This document shows positions 27,301 to 34,283 of a DNA stretch of 41,766 bases, piece after piece; position 1 is the first letter of the stretch, and every line of letters starts with the position of its first letter. Source of the DNA: Flavobacteriales bacterium UBA979 (GTDB lineage: Bacteria > Bacteroidota > Bacteroidia > Flavobacteriales_D > Sanyastnellaceae). Under the pieces are notes generated by a model. The model was not told where the DNA came from, searched no databases, and saw nothing but the letters and a program-made list of their open reading frames with translations. The position numbers were made by a program, and so were the translations under genes. The DNA lies in the NCBI GenBank assembly GCA_002292325.1, contig DBBR01000018.1, positions 1 to 41,766 on the forward strand, read 5' to 3'.

Positions 27301-28107
27301 GACATCGCACCATTTCTCACTTCGATTCCAGCAAATCCCTCGACCTATGAAAATGCCTTGGTCCGCTTCATTCACCACGGTACGACTGAAATCGAAATTC
27401 AATGGCATCACGTGCTCTTGGACGGGCTTGGGACCGAGGTCCTTCTGCGAAATTTAAAAGAAATCCTCGACGGACAATTCCAAAAGCGACACCTTCCTCT
27501 GCATGCTCTGCTCCAGCCGCAATTCGACCGCAGTGCACCTAACGTTCGAACCTCTGGGGCCAAAGCCCAGGTATGCAAGACTGAATTAGCCAGCGAAACG
27601 TTGGAGGCGGTTTCAGCATTTTGCTTGCGCCACGAACTCCGTCAAAGCACGTTTTGGCAATTCCTCGCGGCTTATGCCCACGAAATTTCAGAAATCGCCA
27701 TCGCAGACGTGGCCTATCATCCCGGATTTCCGGGCATGTTCACCGAACTAAAGGCCATTCGTTTTGACCTGAACGCGGAAAGCCCAACGAAATGGGTGAT
27801 GCCCGAATCTGCTCCAGGTGGTGAATTCAGTGTGGTTGCAAACTTCATGACTTTGATGACGGACAATGACTGGGTGCAGCATTTGGATATGAGCGAACCC
27901 ACCCATTGCAAGTACCCGCATGAATGGCAATTCATTGTCAGCGGTTCCCAAGTGGATGTCGCCTACTACTCGGCACAAAACGATGTTCAGGCCACACAGA
28001 CATTTGGCAAGTTTCAAACTGCCCTTGAGCAACTTTTGACAGGAGCTCCATTGAAGTCGCCTGAAAGCTCTGCCGCATTAGACGTTTTTGACGAATTCAA
28101 CTTTTGA
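21346..28107 (+). CDS. NRPS modules 2-3: C-A-T-C-A-T-C, threonine-type then unassigned, terminal condensation domain
   Basis: 2253 aa from ATG 21346. Order: C (1-365, HHLLLDG 135-141); A (372-840, TSGTTGQPKG 513-522, NMYGITE, Lys at NASGK); T (~857-915, GGDS, Ser884); C (948-1335, HHLILDG 1070-1076); A (1350-1815, TSGSTGTPK, NYYGPTE, NSNGK); T (GGNS, Ser1861); C (1905-2235, HHVLLDG 2021-2027). By manual alignment, A2 pocket D-F-W-N-V-G-M-V-H-K is the threonine code with one conservative change; A3 pocket D-A-H-W-V-T-Y-V-V-K fits no code I know. There is no TE, reductase, epimerase or methyltransferase domain. Release may occur through the terminal C domain onto a nucleophile, or by a separate enzyme. 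The stop overlaps the next start as TGATG. Confidence 0.94.
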   Translation: MKFSKEDIQRVTKTSPIEDSLLVFQADGAKRKYVEYALVKIDEVILHVSDISRWIDAVPRFRDCYIYENNQPVQIRLKSAFYPVQIIELEGEQSMKSVMGQLTNLVPVIDVQSPPLFEVVAFHSGSDTYLGLAYHHLLLDGISAQLALSMLDPNHRFQASDWLPNPAPAKSDVPHLPSFLIEPLLPPPVAQAPGFLRLQHRIEGGSYEEVMIQWVDFIQQASGSDEVVVGEVLSARDDSVEAQQALGYFVQTWPLVFQGATHLEQLKSIRNERIAVSQDWVNRHVPSQCFDHVWVVEPTLGSRHESLFWSTPHYPLTLVIKPSEAHVDIEFCWNLEKVDARAAQQIFASFGAHLEEPEAVQSLPEWPAPSSPNLLALWDLSVAAHADRVAVEDAQGNQWTYRELDRRAEALASRLPVNPGDRIGVHVTHSAAIPLAFLGVLKRGGTYVPIDPTVTRERWEYILEDAGIELVVSDLSDSLGRVAVHPNERVDADMVPYEAHVPDPTEAVYLIYTSGTTGQPKGCAVNHLNLANLFEGTQEYFGFHPKDRWVLAHSYGFDFSTWEIWGCLLSGGQLFIPPRKTIQDTFSFYDYLKEEGITILNQTPKAFDNLMLVDESSTGLPSIRHVVFGGDKLHPERLSDWIARHKACVLTNMYGITETTVHVTAKQVVQETQSNIGRPLPGYTLRWVNDSGQAIPKGFIGEMHVFGNGVCNGYHGKPELTNEKFGLQHSNRFYRTGDLGWQVGEDAYYLGRKDRQIKVRGYRIELGEIEFQLQKSAPGCQFIAALHEDQLVAFFKGNTPGFDPEFFQGKLADYAIPHRFIHVTEFPLNASGKVDEKTLFAHLSERTTAASAAQGDPFIVQAVQETLGDGISMERTFIQNGGDSIAAIRVINKLRKAERTLQVSELFETHAIAQLRSAPLVADSKSMQSALELFHKKAALDWSDDQFYIPLLEAQEGILFDCLRSDDPSLYVEQLTYELPGTYGFDQIQKAYQAVCHHNPILTARLDRHVGQYLLKADRNAPVVCTEITSSEWKDYLQEDFARGFELERNLTRIAVLPGKDQTRLVWTHHHLILDGWSLGVFSNEMMKALENKTLLAHDEFIQLACECSNHPQAGTYWARKSLPQLATALPPPLPSKDPELAYLKHRVFIPLADASRIQETGTSMHAYCMTLWASFLCTLYDRSEVLLGNVVSLRSDEHLEALGMFVRTLPFIFHADRNRSFEQLLQDTAERLREDEQHKGERLGEHTQGHLNDHLFVFENYPVDHAALEEKGIRIGDFQERTGSPWTTLVYPVPGGVEWHVLFHPAHHNRNQVQSVLTHFERWAQALNWTQPCTVLKSALLLEPAIIGRTLPRQELKILELLKRDSNQPAILGTDFDMTYSDLWAEAELLANSLCQAGLEAREAVGIDVACTRHFAASILGVWRAGGVPAPVDKRYPASRKAFVYEAVSARFVLQTDANDIELVATNHPINPLDDSAGFILSTSGSTGTPKVVVQTHACLINLVHWNRSSFGMKGDDVILQSSSFGFDASFHEVLLAMSLGASLVELPLESRLDIHQIKASIQAHAVTQAWIPARLLNAVLEADIAYFDACNSLKRIVTTGEALILSIGLKNYLQQAGVSLLNYYGPTETHVVTALEVTAANIRTQPPIGTVLDNCQICLMNDEGQPAFKGLPGEIWVTGDPVALGYHNEDALNAAVFINQEGKRWYKTGDWGYVGDNNLLEFIGRKDSQLNIRGFRVEPIEVERTLMEIPGLTQCCVLTQDQELYAFVVGVVAREQLIEESRGRLPDYMVPSHWHVLDGMPLNSNGKADRKALVRLMHSTEVQNIKSTSHWQSTRAWRQTLGHDQFGDTSSFESVGGNSILLMKLQAWIEKELGIFVSVRDLLLHKTPESLEMLLRKEPISSEVLPEHFPVHSLQRAILILEAGQNLEGHSPFWLGFKAQLSKPVAREAWEQAVETLLDQYPHLKVALQGTSELKQIQWVQVSDIAPFLTSIPANPSTYENALVRFIHHGTTEIEIQWHHVLLDGLGTEVLLRNLKEILDGQFQKRHLPLHALLQPQFDRSAPNVRTSGAKAQVCKTELASETLEAVSAFCLRHELRQSTFWQFLAAYAHEISEIAIADVAYHPGFPGMFTELKAIRFDLNAESPTKWVMPESAPGGEFSVVANFMTLMTDNDWVQHLDMSEPTHCKYPHEWQFIVSGSQVDVAYYSAQNDVQATQTFGKFQTALEQLLTGAPLKSPESSAALDVFDEFNF

Positions 28108-28946
28108 TGGAAACATACCTTCGGCACCAAGTACAACAGCTGGCAATTCCAGGTTTACGGAACGCATCCGGGGAGCGATGGATGGAAACCATGGAGCTCG
28201 TTTTGGGGATGATTCGCGCCACAGGTTTTGAACCAAAGATCCAGGAATGGAAGGGTGAGCAAGGAGTTGTGTACCGAAATTTTTTGGTTCACATTCCGGG
28301 GGAGCGGCCCGAAAAAGTTCTGCTCGGAGCGCACTATGATACCTTCGAGGAAACCCCGGGTGCAGATGACAACGCGAGCGCTGTGGCCGTGCTTTTGGGG
28401 TTTTTGAATTGCCTCAAAAGCGAGCGCTTTCCCTACGATCTTGAGGTGGTGTTTTATGCTTGTGAAGAACCTCCTTTTTTTGGAACCGAAGCAATGGGAA
28501 GCTTTGTGCATGCTGGGACTTGCGACCCTGCACAAATCAGGTTCATGGTCTGTTTGGAGATGGTCGGGTATTTCTCAGAATCGGATCACAGCCAAGATTT
28601 TCCCCTGGGGTTCTTGCGCTGGATTTATGGAAACAAAGGGAACTTTCTCATGGGCGTGAGCAATCTTAAATCCATTCAACGAACAGCGCCTTTTTTGAAG
28701 TCCTTGCAGTCGATTAGGCCGCAATTCTATCGGAAATTTTGGATCCCCTTCGCTTTTTCTGGAATGGACTGGTCCGACCACAGGAGCTACTGGAATCGTG
28801 GGATTCCCGCAGTGATGCTGACAGACACCGCCATGTTCCGCAATTCGAATTACCACGGTGCAGACGATACCACCATGACCTTAAATTACAGCCACATGGC
28901 CAATCTCGTGCACGATCTCAAATCTGCTTTATTGAACATGCCATGA
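28107..28946 (+). CDS. M28-family zinc peptidase within NRPS cluster
   Basis: 279 aa; I take the ATG at 28107 (overlapping the NRPS stop) rather than a TTG one codon earlier. Metal-binding residues of family M28 are visible: GAHYDTF (H76, D78), PGADDNAS (D87), catalytic Glu pair YACEEP (120-121), and the late His in SNYHGADDT; SDHRSYW precedes it. No signal peptide, so the enzyme should be cytoplasmic. M28 members are aminopeptidases, carboxypeptidases or glutaminyl cyclases. In this setting it may trim the peptide product, hydrolyse a pro-form, or give self-protection; none is shown by sequence. Confidence 0.9.
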   Translation: METYLRHQVQQLAIPGLRNASGERWMETMELVLGMIRATGFEPKIQEWKGEQGVVYRNFLVHIPGERPEKVLLGAHYDTFEETPGADDNASAVAVLLGFLNCLKSERFPYDLEVVFYACEEPPFFGTEAMGSFVHAGTCDPAQIRFMVCLEMVGYFSESDHSQDFPLGFLRWIYGNKGNFLMGVSNLKSIQRTAPFLKSLQSIRPQFYRKFWIPFAFSGMDWSDHRSYWNRGIPAVMLTDTAMFRNSNYHGADDTTMTLNYSHMANLVHDLKSALLNMP

Positions 28947-30025
28947 ATCGGATTCACTACCTCAACAAGCTGGCCGAAAGCTCCGCACGTTACAATTTGG
29001 GCGCCGGTGTTCCTCCGATTGCATTGTATCCTCCGCTTGAAATCAATCGCCTGATTCATCAATTTCAAGCGGCTCATCCAGCTCGCTCGCTGCTGCAGTA
29101 TCACGCAACCGAAGGATTGATTCGAGATCTCGCAGTACAGACCTTCGCCGCCAATGAAGGCCATCTGGGAGACCACAATGATGTCCTCATTACCAACGGA
29201 GTTCAAGAAGCAATCGCCCTTGCCGCTCTTCACTTCCGTGAACAGCCCATCGCCTGCAGGGATCCGTTCTACCCTGGTCTGATCGAAGCAGTAGAAATGA
29301 CAGGAAATTCGATTCATTGGATTCAAGGCGAAGATTGGCTGGAACACGTTGCTCAATTGCCCCAAGGCACCCTCTTCTATCTTTCATCAGATTTTGCCAA
29401 TCCTACCGGTAAAAGCCTGAGTCTCATGGAGCGACAACGCCTGGCTGATTTGGCTGAAGAACGTGGTTTATTCATTTTTGACGACGCCACGTACCGTGAA
29501 TTTCACCTCAACGAACGGCTCCCGGCCTTGTTCACATTCCATCCGGAGCGCATCATCCACGCGATGTCCTTTTCCAAAATCCTCGCTCCAGGATTGCGCA
29601 CCGCGTTCGTTCATTTGCCCTCATCCCTGACCACGGGCTTTGCCAAGCTCAAAGCAAACCTAAGCCTCAATAATTCCGGGTTAACTCAGGCAGTCGTAGG
29701 TGGGTGGTTAATCGAGCAGGGTTTTGAACTTGGTTCCCATCTTGAAACAATCAAAGGACGACTCCGAGAAAACAGCCAAATCTTGGATGCCAACGGCGCT
29801 GCCTATGAAGGCGGCTTTTTTGCAACCAAACAAATGGATCAGCCAATTGCGGACCTGGACTGGAGCGCGAGACTGTTGCGCGAAGAAGGAGTTGCCTTGT
29901 GCCCCATGGCCTTGTTCAGCGAACGCCCTGATGCGCTCAGCCAAGTGCGGCTGGCGGTGGCCAATATTTCTCCGATTGATTTACAGCGGGCAATGGAGTT
30001 AATTATTAGCTTTGAAAGGACATGA
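28943..30025 (+). CDS. Fold-type I PLP aminotransferase (HpgT/2-aminoadipate aminotransferase-like)
   Basis: 360 aa from ATG 28943, which overlaps the M28 stop (ATGA). Class I/II aminotransferase landmarks: QYHATEGL near 52-59, NPTGK at 153-157, FDDATYREF (Asp/Tyr for the PLP ring), SFSKILAPGLR with Schiff-base Lys212 and Arg219. It resembles the 2-aminoadipate/aromatic aminotransferase group that also contains HpgT, the enzyme converting 4-hydroxyphenylglyoxylate (and 3,5-dihydroxy form) to phenylglycines in glycopeptide clusters. Lying directly before the HPPD/HmaS-like and 2-hydroxyacid dehydrogenase genes, the HpgT role is my favoured inference; a role in aromatic 2-keto acid supply is the alternative. 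Confidence 0.88.
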   Translation: MNRIHYLNKLAESSARYNLGAGVPPIALYPPLEINRLIHQFQAAHPARSLLQYHATEGLIRDLAVQTFAANEGHLGDHNDVLITNGVQEAIALAALHFREQPIACRDPFYPGLIEAVEMTGNSIHWIQGEDWLEHVAQLPQGTLFYLSSDFANPTGKSLSLMERQRLADLAEERGLFIFDDATYREFHLNERLPALFTFHPERIIHAMSFSKILAPGLRTAFVHLPSSLTTGFAKLKANLSLNNSGLTQAVVGGWLIEQGFELGSHLETIKGRLRENSQILDANGAAYEGGFFATKQMDQPIADLDWSARLLREEGVALCPMALFSERPDALSQVRLAVANISPIDLQRAMELIISFERT

Positions 30026-31107
30026 AATTCATCCAAAATTCGGGCTATCATTTTGTTGAGCTCTACGTAGGAATGGCCAAAATGGTCGCCTGGTGGCACC
30101 AGGAGGTGCTGGGGTTTGAAATAGCGGGAAAGCGGGAAAGAAAGGGCCTGCATGGCATGGAGGTGTCGTATTGGCTGCGCAATGGAAACGCCAATTTGAT
30201 TATCACCTCGGCGTTGGATCCCTCAGCTCAGGATGTTGTTTCCTTTGTAGATCGTCACGGAAACTCCATTAAGCGCTTTGGGGTATTGGTGGAAAACATC
30301 GAAAACGCCTTGGAATTCCTGCAGGAAAAAAAGGCCATTTTTCTGAACGGAAAAATCGAATCAGAATCCTCTGGAGGGGAGCAAACAAGGCTCATTCGCT
30401 GCAAGCTTTTTGACGACAACGAGGTGGTGTTCGTCGAAAAGCAGCGCATGCATGGCCCATTGCCGGGGTTCGAGCCCACGGCACTTCAAAACAAAACGCC
30501 TGACGGCCTGGTAACCAATATCGACCATCTCGCTTCGGTAGTGTGCGTGAACGAATCTGATTTCTGGAAAGATTACTTGAGTCAGATCATGCGTTTGGAT
30601 CACGTGCAAACGATTGGAGAAGAGTTCTTCCAGTCACTGAGTTCAGGCATGAAAATGCACGCCTTGTTTTCTCCGACAATTCACCTGAACAAAGTCATTG
30701 TCGAACCGCTGATGGATAAGCCCAAATCCTCACAAGTCGATGTATTTCTTCAACACAATTTGGGCACGGGAATTCAACACATCGCTTTTGAAGTAGAGGA
30801 TTTGATTTCCGTGGTACGAGAATACCGAAAACGTGGCATCCAATTCACCCCTATTCCTGAACGCTATTACGAAAACTTACGAGTCGAATTTCCCGATCTG
30901 CCAATCGATTTGATGAAAGAAAATCAAATCTTGTGTGAAAAAGACAACGATAAAATTCTATTGCAAATTTTCACAGAACCCCTCGGTGATCGTCCAACAT
31001 TATTTTATGAATTCGTTCAACGGGTGAATGACTACAATGGATTCGGGGCTGACAACGTTCGCCAACTTTTTAAATCCTTGGAAGTTCAGCTAGATGGCGA
31101 ATCCTAG
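30022..31107 (+). CDS. HPPD/4-hydroxymandelate synthase family dioxygenase
   Basis: 361 aa, two-domain VOC fold. Fe(II) ligands of the family: NIDHLA (H169), GIQHIAFE (H253), FYEFVQR (E330); GDRPTLFYE and the C-terminal GFGADN…LFKSLE are also typical. This family acts on 4-hydroxyphenylpyruvate with O2: HPPD gives homogentisate, HmaS gives 4-hydroxymandelate. The HPPD-conserved PLNEP stretch, whose Asn binds substrate, is here KVIVEPL with Val227 at the Asn position. This departs from HPPD and is closer to what I recall of HmaS, so I favour HmaS. The start codon overlaps the aminotransferase stop (ATGA). Confidence 0.88.
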   Translation: MKFIQNSGYHFVELYVGMAKMVAWWHQEVLGFEIAGKRERKGLHGMEVSYWLRNGNANLIITSALDPSAQDVVSFVDRHGNSIKRFGVLVENIENALEFLQEKKAIFLNGKIESESSGGEQTRLIRCKLFDDNEVVFVEKQRMHGPLPGFEPTALQNKTPDGLVTNIDHLASVVCVNESDFWKDYLSQIMRLDHVQTIGEEFFQSLSSGMKMHALFSPTIHLNKVIVEPLMDKPKSSQVDVFLQHNLGTGIQHIAFEVEDLISVVREYRKRGIQFTPIPERYYENLRVEFPDLPIDLMKENQILCEKDNDKILLQIFTEPLGDRPTLFYEFVQRVNDYNGFGADNVRQLFKSLEVQLDGES

Positions 31108-32287
31108 CGTCACCGACTGTTCTGGGTTACTTGGAACTCCAAACTCCATCTTTCAGCCTCAAAACCCCACCGAGCTCCGTACGTTTTTGAGCGATCATCC
31201 CAACCTTGCATTGCGCATTGGTGGTGGATTAACAGGCGTAAGTGGGGGGGCCGTCCCCGATGCTCATGAAACCTACATTGACCTGAGCCGATGTTCAGAG
31301 CTTTCGTGGTACGATCACGATTCGGGGATCGTGATTGCTGAAGCAGGAGCCACGATGCAATCCTTGCACGATCTAGCGCTGGAAGGAGGATGGCAATTCC
31401 CTGTGATGCCTGGCAGCAAGGAGAAGGCAACGATAGGTGGTATGGTGGCATGCAATGGTGGAGGACCCTTGTCCCTCAAATATGGCAAGATGGCGCACTG
31501 GATTTTGGGAGTCGACATCGTCAAACCCAATGGGGAGGAGCATCGTTGGGGAGGACCTTGTACCAAGGTATCTGAAGGATGCGATTGGAAATCGCTCATT
31601 GTTGGAAGCGAAGGCACGTTGGGCATCATCACGCGCGTCATACTCCGCTGTGCCCCTTCGCTTCCGAGCCTGCATCATTACCGGTTTGCCAGCGACGACT
31701 TTTTTGCACTTCTGCCCTTGATCCCGTCTCTCTTGCAACGCGATGCATACCTCATTGAAATCGCCGACGAACCCGCATTGAGGTTTTCATCCCAAGCTCC
31801 AGAAAGCGTGCTCTGGACTGCACTCCCGTCTCCGTGGACTGGTGAGCTCCCGAAAGGGATTCGCTGCCAAATATCTGAACCGAACCAACTCGACGAGCGA
31901 TTTGCCATTGGCTATGGTCTCCAAGACTACAAACGGTTCATTGATTTGGATGTGTGCTTCCCCGTGAAAAATGCCTGCGCCGCCTTGCGTCAATTGCAAG
32001 GCTGGTTTGACTTGCATCAATTTGAGCATGTCTTCTTCGGTCATGCCGGGGACGGCAATTATCACATCCATGTGTTTTTCAATGACGATGTCGAAAAATG
32101 GCAAGGGCTCTGCCCCGAATTTGATGCCATGGTGCGCCATTTCGAAGGCCATTTATCGGGGGAACATGGCATCGGAAAAATTCACCGGAACCGCCTCAAT
32201 CGACCCGTTGAATCCATTGAATCCGCAGCTTACATCGCCCTCAAAAACGTGCTCGACCCCGGTGGGCAATTACCAACAGCAACGTAA
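31094..32287 (+). CDS. GlcD-type FAD-linked 2-hydroxyacid dehydrogenase
   Basis: 397 aa of the VAO/PCMH flavoprotein family (FAD_binding_4 plus FAD-oxidase C-terminal domain). The FAD part shows RIGGGLTGVSGG, TIGGMVACNGGGP and VGSEGTLGIIT; the C-terminal domain has FFGHAGDGNYHIHVF and SGEHGIGKIH, the metal/catalytic motifs of D-lactate, D-2-hydroxyglutarate and glycolate dehydrogenases. It would oxidise a 2-hydroxyacid to a 2-oxoacid. Next to an HmaS-like enzyme and an aminotransferase it would fit 4-hydroxymandelate to 4-hydroxyphenylglyoxylate. The enzyme used for this in known Hpg clusters is an unrelated FMN-dependent oxidase. The start overlaps the previous gene by 14 nt. Confidence 0.9.
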   Translation: MANPSVTDCSGLLGTPNSIFQPQNPTELRTFLSDHPNLALRIGGGLTGVSGGAVPDAHETYIDLSRCSELSWYDHDSGIVIAEAGATMQSLHDLALEGGWQFPVMPGSKEKATIGGMVACNGGGPLSLKYGKMAHWILGVDIVKPNGEEHRWGGPCTKVSEGCDWKSLIVGSEGTLGIITRVILRCAPSLPSLHHYRFASDDFFALLPLIPSLLQRDAYLIEIADEPALRFSSQAPESVLWTALPSPWTGELPKGIRCQISEPNQLDERFAIGYGLQDYKRFIDLDVCFPVKNACAALRQLQGWFDLHQFEHVFFGHAGDGNYHIHVFFNDDVEKWQGLCPEFDAMVRHFEGHLSGEHGIGKIHRNRLNRPVESIESAAYIALKNVLDPGGQLPTAT

Positions 32288-32907
32288 TGGATGAGGCGAT
32301 CTTCTTGTCCCTTCGACAAATTGATGAATTCCCCGAATGCGCATCGCCCGTTGACGAAGAATACCTGAGTCAATTCACCGATGAGCGGCGAAAGAAAGAG
32401 TCCATCGTCGCAAGACTGGAACTGAATCGTTTAGCGCTGCTTCATGCAAAATCCAGTCTCGCTCAACTCGGGTTTGCCAAGACCAAGAAAGGGAAGCCGA
32501 TCATCGACAGCGAACTTCATTGTTCCATCAGTCATTCTGCCGGATGGGTGTTTGTTGGGCTGGGTTCCGTGCCATTTGGAATTGACATTGAGCAAATGAA
32601 CGCAAGTGAATTTGAGTTCTTGGAGCATGCCTATTCAAAGGAAGAGTGGGATAGGGTCCGCGCACAACCAGAACAAGCCTTCATGGGCTTTTCAGTGAAA
32701 GAAGCTACCGCGAAAAAAGACGGAACGGGGTTTCTCACGGACCCTGCAACCATCCAACCCTCCAAGTCAGACCATGTTCAGGCCTTTCATATGGCCACAA
32801 TCCAAGGCGAACGGTTCGTCCTAACCGTTTGCGCCGAGCGATGCGTCCCCGCTGATTTTGACCTGCCTCAGGGTATTCATTTGTCTGATTTTGACCCCGA
32901 GACTTAA
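32287..32907 (+). CDS. Sfp-type 4'-phosphopantetheinyl transferase
   Basis: 206 aa, close to the usual 220-240. PPTase motifs: CSISHSAGW (79-87), GIDIEQ with Mg-binding D100 and E102, and FSVKEATAKKDGTG (K138-E139, K143). It transfers phosphopantetheine from CoA to a serine of carrier domains and would activate the three T domains encoded upstream (Ser845, Ser884, Ser1861). The ATG overlaps the previous stop (TAATG), and its own stop overlaps the next start likewise. Its presence supports that this is a dedicated and complete nonribosomal pathway. Confidence 0.93.
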   Translation: MDEAIFLSLRQIDEFPECASPVDEEYLSQFTDERRKKESIVARLELNRLALLHAKSSLAQLGFAKTKKGKPIIDSELHCSISHSAGWVFVGLGSVPFGIDIEQMNASEFEFLEHAYSKEEWDRVRAQPEQAFMGFSVKEATAKKDGTGFLTDPATIQPSKSDHVQAFHMATIQGERFVLTVCAERCVPADFDLPQGIHLSDFDPET

Positions 32908-34238
32908 TGGAAGATTCAGCGCCAATCGAAACCGAATGGCAAAAGGAGCTCGACATCGCATCCTTGCTTCATTCATATGCCACCGGATCGACCGATGTAC
33001 TGACCGTGATAAAACGGTGTCTCAATCGGATTGAAAAAGAAGATGGGAAATACCGGTCCGTCCTGCACATCAATCCTCACGCGCTCGAAGAAGCTCAAAA
33101 AATCGATGCTGAATTCAACTCCATCGGTCGACTCCAAGGTCCATTGCACGGCATCCCTGTCTTGATCAAAGCCAACATCAGAACAAAGGATGCCATGCCC
33201 ACGTCCTGTGGTTCGGTGATTCTCGCGAATTATATGGCTGACGAGGACGCTGCTGTGGTTCAAAAACTGCGCGCTCAAGGAGCCGTTATTTTGGGCAAAA
33301 CCAACCTTTCTGAGTTTTGCAATTACGTTTCAATTGAAACGAATTCAGGGTACAGTTCGCTTGGAGGGCAAACCCATTCCATTTTTGGACCAGATCATGC
33401 GGTTGGAGGCTCCAGCTCGGGATCCGCGGTGGCAGCCGCGGCCAACTTTTGCAGCTTCTCCATCGGGACAGAAACAGACGGGTCTGTGGTCTATCCCGCC
33501 GCTCACAATGGTGTATTTGCCTTTAAATCGGCGAAAACCGATGATATCAATGAAGGCATCATTGGAATTTCCAAGCACTATGATCAAGTCGGGATTCTCT
33601 CCTCGAGCCTCAAAAACCTCGAGTATGCGGTGCAGTGCTTAATTCAACCGCTTCCCTCCAGCCGTCCCACCTTGGCCTGGCTGGAAACAGCATCCTTCGG
33701 ACAAGAGGCTTCAAGCGAAAACCGCATCAGTCGCTTGTCCACCACCTTAACACGCGCTGGAATTGCCTTGCAATCATGCGACATCGCTCAAGCAATTGAA
33801 CCGCAATTCCCCGCATTTGACATCGTTTGTAAGACGGAGTTCAAACACGATATGGTATCCACACTTCCTCTACCCTTTGGTGAATTTTTATCCCAAAGTC
33901 GAAGCGGACTTCTGCATAAGTTTCACCCCGACATCGGAGAGATTGAACGGTCATTGGCATCTGAGCATGCGGAAGACGGTTCCTATGCCGCTGCACTCAG
34001 CCAACTTTTGGATTTTAGAAAAGACTGGGAAAATCGGTTGCAAAAAGCCGGCAACCCCATCCTTATCGCTCAAACGACAGGACCTTCGGAAATTGCCTCC
34101 ATCGCCACACTGTTGGGTTTGTCCCACATCGTAGTTCCCTGGCATGATCCGGAGTCCTGCCTTCCAATCGGTATTTCTGTGATGGCGCAAACTGATTCAC
34201 TGATTGACGTGGTGCGCATCATCAATTCCTTGAATTAA
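32907..34238 (+). CDS. Amidase-signature family enzyme
   Basis: 443 aa, slightly short for the family. Ser-cisSer-Lys triad region: GPLHGIPVLIKANI (Lys88), AVGGSSSGSA (cis-Ser region), GTETDGSV (nucleophile Ser193). Such enzymes hydrolyse amides or transfer acyl groups; GatA, fatty-acid amide hydrolases and some antibiotic tailoring enzymes belong here. No GatB/C neighbours, so it is not the tRNA amidotransferase. Within the cluster it may act in release, amide exchange, side-chain removal or starter supply. The start overlaps the PPTase stop by 1 nt; a 45-nt gap follows, the widest in the cluster. Confidence 0.88.
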   Translation: MEDSAPIETEWQKELDIASLLHSYATGSTDVLTVIKRCLNRIEKEDGKYRSVLHINPHALEEAQKIDAEFNSIGRLQGPLHGIPVLIKANIRTKDAMPTSCGSVILANYMADEDAAVVQKLRAQGAVILGKTNLSEFCNYVSIETNSGYSSLGGQTHSIFGPDHAVGGSSSGSAVAAAANFCSFSIGTETDGSVVYPAAHNGVFAFKSAKTDDINEGIIGISKHYDQVGILSSSLKNLEYAVQCLIQPLPSSRPTLAWLETASFGQEASSENRISRLSTTLTRAGIALQSCDIAQAIEPQFPAFDIVCKTEFKHDMVSTLPLPFGEFLSQSRSGLLHKFHPDIGEIERSLASEHAEDGSYAAALSQLLDFRKDWENRLQKAGNPILIAQTTGPSEIASIATLLGLSHIVVPWHDPESCLPIGISVMAQTDSLIDVVRIINSLN

Positions 34239-34283
34239 ATAGCATGGTTGTATGGCCATTGTGATTTAATTTTCTACGTTCCA

